From Algoriphagus sp. A40 (lineage in GTDB: Bacteria; Bacteroidota; Bacteroidia; Cytophagales; Cyclobacteriaceae): 64,000 nucleotides of DNA. Numbering within the stretch: position 1 is the first letter of the stretch; the number at the start of each line of letters is the position of its first letter. Shown here piece by piece: positions 1 to 9,395 of this stretch. The translations under genes and the position numbers were made by a program. The notes under the pieces were generated by a model. The model was given only the letters and a program-made list of their open reading frames with translations. It did no database searches and was not told the DNA's origin. The DNA lies in NCBI RefSeq assembly GCF_002002735.1, contig NZ_MUNY01000052.1:1-64000 (forward strand), read 5' to 3'.

Positions 1-9
1 TTGAACAAA

Positions 10-42
10 GAAGGGAAGACGATACAAGTCCGTCTCCCCTTC
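10..42. terminator. Possible hairpin terminator
   Basis: Two 12-base arms (10-21 and 31-42) are complementary except for one mismatch, around a 9-base loop. On the minus strand a short T-containing stretch follows. It lies about 130 bases past the stop of the minus-strand DUF5686 gene and could end that transcript or one entering from outside the window. The rest of 1-171 holds no gene that I can support. Confidence 0.35.
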
Positions 43-171
43 ACAGTCTGGCTGATGCCGACTTAAGTATCGAAATTTAAGAAAATCCTTATTTCTTCTT
101 GACTTTAAACACAGAATCTCAATGGTTGAATTCTGAAATGATAGAAACTCAACCTTCCTGACTTTCCCTCA

Positions 172-2826
172 TCAATCCTCAAAATTCACATTGATAAAGG
201 TCGCAATCCCGAATAGCGGTCCGCTTCTCAGGTATTTCCCGTTTTCAAATGCAACACCCAGTTCCAGCCTGAAAATCCGGAACAAATTGTCCAGAGAATA
301 GCCAATTTCAGTATAGTGAGGCGAGTTTTCGGTTTTCAGGTAATTGACAAAAATGTTTTCCCGGACACCCGAATACCTCAGCATCGGCAATTGGGTCAGC
401 AAAAACTTTCGAAACTGATAATGTGCAATCCCTGATATATAATTGGAATTTGTGCTGTACTTGTAATAGTCCATGAAACGGTAGTTGGAGGCAGGTCCGA
501 AATTTGAAAAAATGGTCCTATTACCGCCGAAATGCTTGAAATCCTGAAAATAGACGTGATCATTATTAAGGAAACCTCCGGCTGTAACATTGAAATCCAG
601 CTTGCCACTGGCCCCAAACCGAATATCATGCTTCAGCCCAACTTCAAGCAAATCAAATTTTGATGCATTAACTGAAGTCGTTAACTCCCGAAAAGCCTTT
701 TGATACATAAATGTGATCAAAGGCGACCGTTCAAAGTTTGGGGACTTCCTTCCATTTCGGATAGTATAGGTCAATCCCGGTCTCCACTCTACCGAAGTTT
801 GAAGCTTAGCGATTTGGTTGTTTTGAAATGCTAAGTCCGCTGCCTCCACGTTTTCGGGTCGGTTGGGGGTATATTCTCTTTCTGGCTTGTTATAAAAGGA
901 GTAATCGGAATTGTTAACCAATTCCTTTCTCTCTGCCCAGGTGAAATTGACCCGATAAGTCAGTCCATAATTGACACGGTGCGACCAATACACTCTTGCA
1001 AAATCCTGCTCAAAGAGTTTCATGTTGTTTCTTCGAACCAATAAGGAGTAGGCGGCATTGACCTGCTCTTGGATGGGTTCTTCCGAGTTGAATTGGTAGA
1101 TATACCTTCCCCCTTCGATTCCCCAGGTTTGGCCAGAAGTGGGTTGTGTATGCGACCATCGAAAGTCAACTTTTCCATAAAACCGGTCACTGGAAAATCC
1201 ATACCGAAGCTCGGGTTCGATATTGAAACTTTTACGCGTTCTGTTGACGCTGTCTGCGAGTTTGACTTCAGAATATTTTCTGTAGAAAAAGCCCATCCCA
1301 ACTTTCCAGCCCTCGACAGTATTGAAGGAAATTTTGGTCAGGTTTTCTTTGAAACCCATAGAAACGCCTTTTCCAAAGGAATAAGACCCTCCTGTCAATA
1401 CTTCCAGAGGCTTGAAACCCTTTCTGGCTTTTTTTGCCACCGAATCGACTTCACTCATTTTGGCGGTTTCTACAGTTGCAAGGCTGTCGTCTCGCTTATA
1501 TCCCTCGATTTCCTTGACTGTCAAGGGCACTGGCCGGATGCTGTCCCAATAGGCTAGCCCTCTTTTTTTGGCCAAGGAATCCACACTATAATTTCGCTCC
1601 GATACGACATCTTGCTTTTCGGCTACCTGCTGCTCTTGGAGGGACTCCTTTTCATATTCATTGAGGAGTTTTCGGTATTCCTTTCGGGTCTTGGGCTCCT
1701 CACTGGCCAATTGCTCCAGGGCAGAAATCGATTTGTCAAATTTTGGTATGTCCTGAGGAACATCCTGAACCTTTTCATCAATAATTTCCGGAACGGCTGC
1801 CAAATCGGGGTTGAGCGTCACTTCATATTCCCTGGTAGATGCGAGGTATTTGAATTCTCCGGCAAAGCCAAAAATTTTCCCGCCAAAGGTATAGCTGTGG
1901 GTCAGCGGCATCCAGACATTGGTAGCCACAGGTGCATATTGCTGTTTTGCAGAGATCTGAAAACCCAAAAGTGATGTTTTCAGGTCTAGGCTGTGAATCG
2001 CCCAAAGATCCTCGATGATATAAATGTATCCTTCAAAAACCCGCTCTCCTCTTGATCGGGGCGTCACTTTGATTTTGCTTACCATCACTTCCTGATCAAA
2101 AAAACTCCCCTCGTATTTAAACTGATAATACTGGAAGGCATATCGGGACAGTGGCGAAACAATCTCGTTGATCTGATCCTGGTAAAATGAAGTCTGGATA
2201 TAAGGTGCCGGCGAAGTCCCTTGGTTATCTCCATTGGTACGGATGGAAATGACTTTTTCTTCTACTTTGTCGGGAAGCGTAAATGTAATCCTAGACACAG
2301 ATTCCGAAGTATAGGCTTCGTTGAGTTTTAGCCCTTCCTCTTCCAAAGTTTTCTTCATGAAAAACGGTGCATCGGTCAGCTGACCGGTCCCTTTTAGGTA
2401 AACAGTTGTGGAATACGTTTGGAGCTGCATCCGGTGATATTTTGCCTTTGAGATTGCTTTTCGCATGATGGTCAAAGCCGGATCCTCAGCTCCAGCCCGC
2501 ACTTCCACTTCGCTGAGGTTATATACCTGCTGCTCCAGACTAAAATTCAATTCCACCCAGGCGTCCTTGACTTCGACAGTTTCCAATTGCGACTTATATC
2601 CGAGAAACTGGACAATGACGTCATAAAAGCCAGGCTTTAACCGAAATTCATACAGACCGTTTTCATTGGTCGGGACACCGTCTTCCAGATTCCTGATATA
2701 CACCGAGGCAAACGGCAGCGGCTCGCCGTCCTGACTGGAGACTTTTCCCCGAATACCCTGGGCAAAAGAAAAATTCTGAAATCCCAGAAAAAGTAGCGTC
2801 AGACAAAGGAATAGATTTCTAGTCAT
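172..2826 (-). CDS. DUF5686 and carboxypeptidase-regulatory-like domain outer-membrane protein
   Basis: An 884-residue exported protein. A clear Sec signal peptide (residues 1-22, ending FSFAQ) is followed by a carboxypeptidase-regulatory-like beta-sandwich at about 23-110 (GKVSSQDGEPLPFASVYI, then FLGYKSQ), the domain usually seen at the N terminus of TonB-dependent proteins. The remaining ~770 residues match the Bacteroidota DUF5686 family: alternating aromatic-rich strands and a C terminus typical of an outer-membrane beta barrel. No plug domain or TonB box is seen, so it is not an ordinary SusC. The molecular function of DUF5686 is not established. It is a single gene, with a candidate promoter directly upstream and the divergent VCBS lipoprotein gene beyond. 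Start chosen at the ATG giving the signal peptide. Confidence 0.9.
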   Translation of the reverse strand: MTRNLFLCLTLLFLGFQNFSFAQGIRGKVSSQDGEPLPFASVYIRNLEDGVPTNENGLYEFRLKPGFYDVIVQFLGYKSQLETVEVKDAWVELNFSLEQQVYNLSEVEVRAGAEDPALTIMRKAISKAKYHRMQLQTYSTTVYLKGTGQLTDAPFFMKKTLEEEGLKLNEAYTSESVSRITFTLPDKVEEKVISIRTNGDNQGTSPAPYIQTSFYQDQINEIVSPLSRYAFQYYQFKYEGSFFDQEVMVSKIKVTPRSRGERVFEGYIYIIEDLWAIHSLDLKTSLLGFQISAKQQYAPVATNVWMPLTHSYTFGGKIFGFAGEFKYLASTREYEVTLNPDLAAVPEIIDEKVQDVPQDIPKFDKSISALEQLASEEPKTRKEYRKLLNEYEKESLQEQQVAEKQDVVSERNYSVDSLAKKRGLAYWDSIRPVPLTVKEIEGYKRDDSLATVETAKMSEVDSVAKKARKGFKPLEVLTGGSYSFGKGVSMGFKENLTKISFNTVEGWKVGMGFFYRKYSEVKLADSVNRTRKSFNIEPELRYGFSSDRFYGKVDFRWSHTQPTSGQTWGIEGGRYIYQFNSEEPIQEQVNAAYSLLVRRNNMKLFEQDFARVYWSHRVNYGLTYRVNFTWAERKELVNNSDYSFYNKPEREYTPNRPENVEAADLAFQNNQIAKLQTSVEWRPGLTYTIRNGRKSPNFERSPLITFMYQKAFRELTTSVNASKFDLLEVGLKHDIRFGASGKLDFNVTAGGFLNNDHVYFQDFKHFGGNRTIFSNFGPASNYRFMDYYKYSTNSNYISGIAHYQFRKFLLTQLPMLRYSGVRENIFVNYLKTENSPHYTEIGYSLDNLFRIFRLELGVAFENGKYLRSGPLFGIATFINVNFED

Positions 2827-2859
2827 CGTGTTCTAATAAAAGTTGGTTTTGCTTTTTTA

Positions 2860-2889
2860 TAAAGATAGAGATGTAAAAATTCACCCAAA
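2860..2889 (-). promoter_or_regulatory. Candidate Bacteroidota promoter of the DUF5686 gene
   Basis: On the minus strand TATCTTTA (2860-2867) resembles the Bacteroidota -7 box TAnnTTTG with one mismatch, and TTTG (2886-2889) sits 18 bases upstream, close to the usual 19-21-base spacing of the -33 box. The start codon is about 34 bases downstream. Seen by eye only. Confidence 0.4.
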
Positions 2890-3002
2890 GGTTGTATTGC
2901 CAGTTTTAAGATGATTTTAGAATTGGGCCAACGCAAAAATAAAACGTCCTAAACTTTGGAATTCGGAAAGTTATTCCTGAATTCTGACCTTCGAAAGAAA
3001 CA

Positions 3003-3018
3003 ATGCTTGCGCAAGCAT
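3003..3018. repeat. 16-bp perfect palindrome
   Basis: ATGCTTGCGCAAGCAT is a perfect 16-base palindrome about 93 bases upstream of the preferred start of the VCBS lipoprotein gene, in the divergent intergenic region. It could be an operator or a small hairpin; no partner copy was noticed in the window. Confidence 0.5.
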
Positions 3019-3110
3019 GTGCATTGAGTAACTTGATTGCTTGGCTCAAAATCTGGGATCTGATAAGCAACTCCCTTGAAAACAAGCTCGTTTTAGTAGT
3101 TTTAAAAATA

Positions 3111-6100
3111 ATGAAACACCCTCGGTTTTTGAAACCTTTAATCCTCTCGACTCAGCTTGCCCTGGTTATGCTTTTTTCCTGCCAGGAAAAAATCAAAAAA
3201 CAGCCTACGCTTTTTCAGGAAATCCCAGCAGAAATCTCCGGGGTGGATTTCCGAAATGACCTCAGTTTTGATGAGAAATTCAATGTCTTCACTTACCGAA
3301 ACTATTACAATGGCGGTGGTGTGGCGATTGGAGATGTGAACAACGATGGGCTCGCTGATCTTTATTTCACTGGCAATCTGAGTCCAAACAAACTTTACCT
3401 GAACAAAGGTGATTTCAAATTTGAGGATGTCACCCAAAAATCTGGAACCGCCGGAACCCGGGCTTGGAGTACCGGTGTGGCAATGGCTGATGTGAATGGA
3501 GACGGCTGGTTGGACATTTATGTCTGCAACTCCGGCGATATTTCAGGAGACAACAAACAAAACGAACTCTTCATCAATCAAAGAGACGGCACTTTTTTGG
3601 AGCAGGCTGAGGCTTTCGGGCTGGCCGATCAAGGATATTCCACACATGCTGTTTTCTTTGATTACGACAAAGACGGGGATCTCGATGTCTACCTGCTCAA
3701 CAATTCCTATCAAGCTATCGGCTCCTTCAACAAAATGCAAAACGAGCGGATCAAGCGTGATCCTGTTGGAGGAGACAAACTGTTTCGAAATGACGGAGAG
3801 AAATTTACCGATGTAAGTGAAGCAGCGGGAATCTACGGTTCGACCATCGGATTTGGATTGGGAATTACCATAGGTGATGTCAATCAGGACACCTGGCCGG
3901 ATATCTTCATTTCCAATGATTTTTTTGAGCGGGATTATCTATATATCAACAATCAGGACGGAACATTTACCGAATCGGCAGAGCAAGCGATGCGTTCGCT
4001 CAGTACCTCATCAATGGGAGCCGATATTGCAGATATCAACGGGGATGGGCTTTTGGATATTTTCGTCACGGATATGCTTCCCCAGCCGCTTCCACGAATG
4101 AAACAAGTGACGATGTTCGATAATTGGGACAAGTTCCAGTTTAATAAGAACCACGGATACCATTACCAGTTTTCTCGAAACATGCTTCATGTAAACAACG
4201 GAGACGGCACATTCAGTGAACTGGGGCGATTAACCAATATGGAAGCCACAGATTGGAGTTGGGGAGCGTTGATCTTCGACATGGACAACGATGGCCGAAG
4301 GGATCTTTTCGTGGCAAATGGAATCTATCAAGATATCACGGATCAGGATTACCTCAACTTCATCGACAATGAGGAAACCAAGATAAAAATCATTTCCCAG
4401 AATGGAGTTGACTACAAAGCCTTGATCGATCCCATTCCGATCAATCCCGTCTCGAATTACGCATTCCGAAACTTGGGCGATCTGAACTTTGAAAATAAGG
4501 CAAATGCCTGGGGCCTTGACCTTCCCAATCATTCAAATGGTTCCGCCTATGGTGATCTGGACAATGACGGCACATTGGATCTGGTGATAAGCAATGTGAA
4601 TAAACCAGCCCAAATCTTCAAAAATCAGGGAAAAACACTTAATTCAGGACAACATTCCATTCAGTTTCAACTGATCGGAAAAGGAAAAAACACCCAGGCA
4701 ATCGGAACTCAAATCCGGGCTAAATCCGGAAACAAAATCTTCTATGCCGAACAGATGCCGAATCGCGGGTTTCAATCTTCGGTAGATCCAAAAATTACAC
4801 TGGGACTTGGTGATCTTGTCCAGCTGGAATCCATCGAAGTTCTATGGCCGGATGGCAAATTCACAGAACTGGAAAATCAGCACGTTGACCAACTTTTGAC
4901 ATTGAAATGGGAGGAAGCCATTGACCTTCCTGAGGGTAAATCTTTCTTTGAAAAACCTTCAGGATCTCAATTTGAAAGGGTCGAAAATCCGGGTTTGGAA
5001 TTCATTCATTCCGAAAACTCTTATGTGGATTTCGACCGGGACCGCCTGACCTATTTTATGTTTTCCACCGAAGGACCTGCATTTGCAAAAGCTGATGTCA
5101 ACGGAGACGGACTGGAAGATCTCTTTTTCGGAGGAGCAAAGACTTTTCCTGGCAAACTTTTCCTGGCAAACCGCAATGAAAAATACTTTGATAGCTCTCA
5201 GCCAGCATTTATGGAAGATGCACTTTCTGAGGATACTGATGCCTTGTTTTTCGATGCGGACAGCGATGGTGACTTGGATTTGTTTGTTGCTTCCGGTGGA
5301 AATGAATCAGGTTTTGGCTCGCCGGATTTGGCTGACCGACTGTATCTCAATGACGGAAAAGGAAACTTTACCAAAAACCCGCAAGCCGGGTTTGCCTCAG
5401 TTTTTGGAAGCAGCAGTACCGTGAAACCAATCGATATCAACGAGGACGGAGCCTTGGACCTTTTCGTCGGAGGGAGACTGGTTCCCTTCACCTATGGCGC
5501 TCCTGCCAGCAGTCAACTTTGGATCAATGACGGTAAAGGCAATTTCACCGAGCAATCCGCCTCGGTCGCGCCGGCATTGAAGAATCTGGGAATGGTCACA
5601 GACTCCCAGATCCTTGACTGGAATGGGGACGGAAAAAACGACCTTGTGGTAGTAGGCGAATGGATGGCTCCAACCTTCTTCAAAAACACCGGAGGAAAGT
5701 TGGAAAAAGTAGAAATGCCAAACTTGGCCAACTTGAAAGGCTGGTATCGGGTGGTAGAAATCGGGGATTTTGACGGAAATGGCTTTCCTGATTTGGCCTT
5801 GGGAAACCACGGACTCAACAGCAGATTTAAGGCTTCGCCTACCTCGCCAGTTAGTTTATTTTTGAATGATTTTGACCAAAACGGGGCCATTGAACAGATT
5901 TTTACACAAAAAATCGGCGAAGTCCAAGTGCCGTATACGCTCAAACACGACCTTGAAAGGCAGGTACCAGGCATCAAGAAAAAGTACATCCGCCATGCTG
6001 ACTACAATAACAAATCCTTGGAGGAGATTTTTCCCAAAGATGTCATTGACAAGTCAATCATCCAGGAAGTCAACCATCTGGAATCGGGGATCTTGCTGAA

Positions 6101-6431
6101 CAAAAGTGAGGGGCATTTTGAATGGAAAACCTTCCCAAGAATGGCTCAAAAGTCCTGGACATTTGCCATTCAGGTACTTGATATCAATGAAGACGGTAAA
6201 CCAGACTTGATCCTTGGAGGAAATCTGGCCCAGGCAAAACCTGAAATAGGGAAGTTTGACGCGAGTTTTGGGGAAGTCTTGCTTGGAAATGGTGACGGAA
6301 CTTTCAACTTCAGTCCTAACCGTGAAAATGGCCTGAAACTGGAAAGAGATGTCAGAGCCTTTTCCCTTTTGGGAGAAAAGCAGATTTTGGTGGTGAAAAA
6401 CAGCGCAGCTGCTGAGATATGGAGCTATTGA
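3111..6431 (+). CDS. FG-GAP/VCBS repeat lipoprotein with ASPIC/UnbV domain
   Basis: A 1106-residue lipoprotein. The start at 3111 gives a basic N terminus, a hydrophobic stretch and the lipobox LFSC (Cys24); an upstream in-frame ATG at 3003 would bury this signal and is rejected. Many FG-GAP/VCBS calcium-binding blades follow (for example DVNNDGLADLYF, DVNGDGWLDIYV, DINEDGALDLFV) in two blocks, with an ASPIC/UnbV domain between them (VLWPDGKFTELENQ, about residues 590-610). This architecture is the CRTAC1-like family, frequent in Bacteroidota polysaccharide loci as surface proteins that probably bind carbohydrate or protein through Ca-stabilised propellers. It stands alone here, so no substrate can be inferred. 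The N-terminal lipoprotein anchor predicts envelope location. Confidence 0.88.
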   Translation: MKHPRFLKPLILSTQLALVMLFSCQEKIKKQPTLFQEIPAEISGVDFRNDLSFDEKFNVFTYRNYYNGGGVAIGDVNNDGLADLYFTGNLSPNKLYLNKGDFKFEDVTQKSGTAGTRAWSTGVAMADVNGDGWLDIYVCNSGDISGDNKQNELFINQRDGTFLEQAEAFGLADQGYSTHAVFFDYDKDGDLDVYLLNNSYQAIGSFNKMQNERIKRDPVGGDKLFRNDGEKFTDVSEAAGIYGSTIGFGLGITIGDVNQDTWPDIFISNDFFERDYLYINNQDGTFTESAEQAMRSLSTSSMGADIADINGDGLLDIFVTDMLPQPLPRMKQVTMFDNWDKFQFNKNHGYHYQFSRNMLHVNNGDGTFSELGRLTNMEATDWSWGALIFDMDNDGRRDLFVANGIYQDITDQDYLNFIDNEETKIKIISQNGVDYKALIDPIPINPVSNYAFRNLGDLNFENKANAWGLDLPNHSNGSAYGDLDNDGTLDLVISNVNKPAQIFKNQGKTLNSGQHSIQFQLIGKGKNTQAIGTQIRAKSGNKIFYAEQMPNRGFQSSVDPKITLGLGDLVQLESIEVLWPDGKFTELENQHVDQLLTLKWEEAIDLPEGKSFFEKPSGSQFERVENPGLEFIHSENSYVDFDRDRLTYFMFSTEGPAFAKADVNGDGLEDLFFGGAKTFPGKLFLANRNEKYFDSSQPAFMEDALSEDTDALFFDADSDGDLDLFVASGGNESGFGSPDLADRLYLNDGKGNFTKNPQAGFASVFGSSSTVKPIDINEDGALDLFVGGRLVPFTYGAPASSQLWINDGKGNFTEQSASVAPALKNLGMVTDSQILDWNGDGKNDLVVVGEWMAPTFFKNTGGKLEKVEMPNLANLKGWYRVVEIGDFDGNGFPDLALGNHGLNSRFKASPTSPVSLFLNDFDQNGAIEQIFTQKIGEVQVPYTLKHDLERQVPGIKKKYIRHADYNNKSLEEIFPKDVIDKSIIQEVNHLESGILLNKSEGHFEWKTFPRMAQKSWTFAIQVLDINEDGKPDLILGGNLAQAKPEIGKFDASFGEVLLGNGDGTFNFSPNRENGLKLERDVRAFSLLGEKQILVVKNSAAAEIWSY

Positions 6432-6626
6432 TGGGCGCACTTTCGGTTTGAAGACGTCTCAGAATCGGCCAGAGTAAATAGAGACAGAGGCTGGTCGGTA
6501 AAAATTACCCATTGTTTACCTCGGTGGAAATTCCATTCTTGGAGTCCAGGCAACGGAGCTTTGCTCAGGATTAGGTAAAAACCTGAATAAAATCATTTGG
6601 GATTGGAACCCATATAATTAGCTTTG

Positions 6627-6783
6627 AACTCGGACTTTGCAATAGGATTCGTAGCGAGGGTTCAAACCGCAAGAAAATCAGTCACTTTGGATCCCGATAG
6701 CTATCGGGAGAAAAGTGAAGCGTAGCGACTGATTTTGAGGTGGTTTGAAGCCGCAGTAGATTTCCTAATGCAAATTTCGAGTT
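6627..6783. repeat. 157-bp imperfect inverted repeat (MITE-like / REP-like element)
   Basis: The two halves can be folded on each other along almost their whole length. The outer ends read AACTCG...TTTGCA.TAGGA on the left and its complement on the right; further in, TTCAAACC pairs with GGTTTGAA, AAAATCAGTC with GACTGATTTT, and the centre is the perfect palindrome CCCGATAGCTATCGGG (6693-6708). There is no coding capacity. It lies between the VCBS and haloperoxidase genes, in a gap of 430 bases (6432-6861) that otherwise shows nothing recognisable. The size and full-length symmetry suggest a non-autonomous mobile or REP-type element; no target duplication was identified. Confidence 0.65.
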
Positions 6784-6861
6784 ATAACCTCATGTAAGTT
6801 GATCAAACCCAATCGCCCGTCAAGGGAAATCCATCGTCAACTTAAAATTGAAAAACCCACT

Positions 6862-8211
6862 ATGAGTACCCTAAGAATTACCCTTTTAGCCCTGGTATTA
6901 ATCAGCGCTTTCTCAGCATGCCAAAAACCGGCAGATTTCTCCCAGGTCATCAGTGATGGGCAGTATTTCCACCAGGCCCAAAACCGGATTACCGAAGTCA
7001 TCATCCATGACATCTTCTCCCCACCTGTCGCCACCCGGATTTATTCCTATGCTTCTCTGGCTGCTTTTGAAGTGGCAGCTGCAAGCGATCCTGCCAATTA
7101 TGCACCGCTTATGGGGCAGTTAAACGGTTCCGAAGCTTTGAATCTAACTGTTCCGGAAAATGTCTACCCGCCTTTGGCGGCTTTGGCGGCCTATTATCAC
7201 ATGGGAACGGCATTGATTTTCTCCGAAGAAATGATGCATGAACAGCGCGACAAAGTCTTTGCAGAACTGAAGGAAAAAGGAATTCCGGATGAGGTGTTTG
7301 AAGCCTCTGTCAAGTTTGGGCAGGAGGTAGCTGAAAAAGTGAGAGATTACTCCAAAAAAGACAATTACCACCAGAGCCGCTCATTCCCAAAATACACGGT
7401 AGTCAATCAGCCCGAAACTTGGCAGCCTACTCCTCCTGCCTACATGGAGGCCGTGGAACCACACTGGAACAAAATCAGGACTTTCGCTCTGGATTCAGCG
7501 GCACAATTCAAGGCTGGGCCACCACCGGCATTCTCGACTGATCCTTCATCAGAGTTTTACAAAATCGCCAAAGAAGTATATGAGGCAAAAGTAAATATGA
7601 CCGATGATCAAAAAGACATCGCCATGTTTTGGGACTGCAACCCTTACAAGATGAATGTCAAAGGCCACGTGATGTTTGCCGAGAAAAAGATTACCCCTGG
7701 CGGACACTGGATGAGCATTGCCTCCATCGCAAGCAAAGCATCCGGAAAAGACTGGAAAGGAACTGTCGAGGCTTATGCACTCACAGCGATTTCACTGAAC
7801 GAGGCATTCATCTCCTGCTGGGATGAAAAATACCGCACTAAGCTCATCCGTCCCGAAACCTATATCAATCAGCATATCGATGAAGAATGGGTTCCTTTGC
7901 TCCAAACACCTCCTTTTCCAGAGCATACCAGCGGGCACAGTGTAGCCTCCACTGCTGCTGCTTTTACATTGACCCAACTATTCGGAGACGAAATACACAT
8001 CGTGGATAGCTCGGAAGTGGCCTATGGGCTTCCCATCCGAGAGTTTAACGGATTTACGGCAATGGCACAGGAGGCTGCGATCAGCCGTTTTTATGGAGGG
8101 ATTCACTACATGCCTGCGATCACTGAAGGAAGTATCCAGGGAAAACAGGTCGGTGAACTGATCTGGAAAAAAATCTCAACCAAGCCCAAACAGGTGGCGA
8201 TGAAAAAGTAA
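6862..8211 (+). CDS. Vanadium-dependent haloperoxidase / PAP2-family lipoprotein
   Basis: A 449-residue lipoprotein of the PAP2 acid phosphatase-haloperoxidase superfamily. The start at 6862 gives a short hydrophobic signal and lipobox FSAC (Cys20); the in-frame TTG 63 bases upstream would add a polar extension and is rejected. The oxyanion-binding motifs are near the C terminus: FPEHTSGHSVAS (the PSGH-type motif) and SRFYGGIHYM (the RxxxGxHY-type motif), with the lysine/arginine motif probably within KYRTKLIRPETYI. The family either oxidises halides with peroxide using vanadate or hydrolyses phosphate esters; Bacteroidota relatives with this length are annotated as haloperoxidases, but the reaction is not shown by the sequence. 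Monocistronic, followed by a strong terminator. Confidence 0.82.
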   Translation: MSTLRITLLALVLISAFSACQKPADFSQVISDGQYFHQAQNRITEVIIHDIFSPPVATRIYSYASLAAFEVAAASDPANYAPLMGQLNGSEALNLTVPENVYPPLAALAAYYHMGTALIFSEEMMHEQRDKVFAELKEKGIPDEVFEASVKFGQEVAEKVRDYSKKDNYHQSRSFPKYTVVNQPETWQPTPPAYMEAVEPHWNKIRTFALDSAAQFKAGPPPAFSTDPSSEFYKIAKEVYEAKVNMTDDQKDIAMFWDCNPYKMNVKGHVMFAEKKITPGGHWMSIASIASKASGKDWKGTVEAYALTAISLNEAFISCWDEKYRTKLIRPETYINQHIDEEWVPLLQTPPFPEHTSGHSVASTAAAFTLTQLFGDEIHIVDSSEVAYGLPIREFNGFTAMAQEAAISRFYGGIHYMPAITEGSIQGKQVGELIWKKISTKPKQVAMKK

Positions 8212-8215
8212 AACG

Positions 8216-8250
8216 AAAATCCCCGAGAGTGATACTTTCGGGGATTTTTA
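8216..8250. terminator. Bidirectional Rho-independent terminator
   Basis: AAAATCCCCGA (8216-8226) pairs perfectly with TCGGGGATTTT (8238-8248), with A and T tracts on the two sides. It lies between the convergent haloperoxidase and nadD genes, and its right arm touches the nadD stop codon. Confidence 0.9.
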
Positions 8251-8814
8251 TTCATAGAGCTTCCTATCCAAGATATACTCCTCGACTTTGTCCGGAAGCA
8301 AGTACTTCACCGAATAGCCTTCTTGAATGGACTTTCGGATAAACGTCGCAGAGATGTCCAAAAGCGGGGCATCGATTGTTGTGATTCTGGGGTGATCAAA
8401 GCCTTTGGTTTCTCCCGGCCTAGGATAGACAAAGATTTCATAATTGTCCAAAATGGCCTGATGGTTTTTCCATTTGTGGAAATGGGTCAAATTGTCCGAA
8501 CCCAAAAAAAGACAAAACTGGTGCTGAGGATACTGGTCACTGAGGTAAGTGAGGGTATCTATCGTATAGCTAGGCTTGGGCATGCGAAACTCCACATCAC
8601 TGGCCCGAAAGTGAAAATGATCCGCAATGGCCAGCTCGACCATCCTCAGGCGGTCAAACTCATGGATCAGGGATTGCTGCTTTTTAAAGGGATTTTGGGG
8701 GCTGACCACAAACCAAACTTCGTCTAGGTCAGTTCGCTCGTAGAGGATGTTGGCAATGATCAGATGTCCGATGTGGATCGGATTGAAGCTTCCGAAATAC
8801 AGCCCAACCTTCAT
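8248..8814 (-). CDS. nadD: Nicotinate-nucleotide adenylyltransferase
   Basis: A 188-residue cytoplasmic enzyme that adenylylates nicotinate mononucleotide to deamido-NAD with ATP, in NAD biosynthesis. The N terminus has the nucleotidyltransferase signature GSFNPIHIGH (residues 8-17), and near the C terminus is ISATFIRKSI, corresponding to the family's ISxTxxR nucleotide-binding motif. Full length for the family. It is the last gene of the minus-strand run sigma factor, anti-sigma factor, gmk, nadD, and starts 2 bases after the gmk stop, so translational coupling is likely. Confidence 0.95.
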   Translation of the reverse strand: MKVGLYFGSFNPIHIGHLIIANILYERTDLDEVWFVVSPQNPFKKQQSLIHEFDRLRMVELAIADHFHFRASDVEFRMPKPSYTIDTLTYLSDQYPQHQFCLFLGSDNLTHFHKWKNHQAILDNYEIFVYPRPGETKGFDHPRITTIDAPLLDISATFIRKSIQEGYSVKYLLPDKVEEYILDRKLYE

Positions 8815-8816
8815 AA

Positions 8817-9395
8817 TTACTTTGCCAAAAACTCAGAAACCAAGCGGACAGCTTCCTGAGAAGAGCGCTCAAAATCATCATTCAGGATTGTGACGTCAAA
8901 CTGGGGCTCAAAAGTCATTTCAAACTTGGCTTTGTACAGCCTTCTGGAAAGCGATTCCGGAGTTTCGGTTCCTCGATCATTCAATCGGGAAGCAAGGGCT
9001 TCCATGGAGGGGACTTTCACATAAATCGCCAAAGCCTGAGGGCCAAAGTATTTTTTGAGAGCTAGCCCACCCTTTACATCCACGTCAAAAATCACTGCTT
9101 TGCCATTGTCCCAGATTCGCTGAACTTCTTCTTTGAGTGTGCCGTAAAAATTTCCCTCATAGACTTCTTCCCATTCTACAAACGAGTCCTCGTCTATTTT
9201 CTTTTTGAATTCATCAATGCTTAAAAAGTAGTAATCTCTCCCGTGCACTTCATGGCGACCTCTTTTGTCGCGGGTACAGGCCGAGATCGAAAATCCCAGA
9301 TTGGGGACATGCTGAATGAGGTGCTTGACCAGGGAGGTTTTCCCAGATCCGGAAGGTGCTGAGAAAATAATTGCTTTTCCTTGGGTTTGGCTCAT
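8817..9395 (-). CDS. gmk: Guanylate kinase
   Basis: A 192-residue enzyme that phosphorylates GMP to GDP with ATP. The P-loop SAPSGSGKT (residues 12-20) is followed by the GMP-binding segment TRDKRGRHEVHGRDYYF and the lid/arginine region SRLNDRGTETPESLSRRL. Full length. The start overlaps the end of the anti-sigma factor gene by 4 bases (ATGA), and nadD begins 2 bases after its stop, so these are one transcription unit. Confidence 0.97.
   Translation of the reverse strand: MSQTQGKAIIFSAPSGSGKTSLVKHLIQHVPNLGFSISACTRDKRGRHEVHGRDYYFLSIDEFKKKIDEDSFVEWEEVYEGNFYGTLKEEVQRIWDNGKAVIFDVDVKGGLALKKYFGPQALAIYVKVPSMEALASRLNDRGTETPESLSRRLYKAKFEMTFEPQFDVTILNDDFERSSQEAVRLVSEFLAK

Noticed and set aside
1069..1557. 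162-codon open frame on the plus strand inside the DUF5686 gene
   Set aside because: It is antisense to a long conserved gene with a clear signal peptide and family match; composition is that of a shadow frame.
3003..3110. Longer N terminus for the VCBS lipoprotein
   Set aside because: It would place 36 residues before a complete lipoprotein signal and begins within a palindrome.
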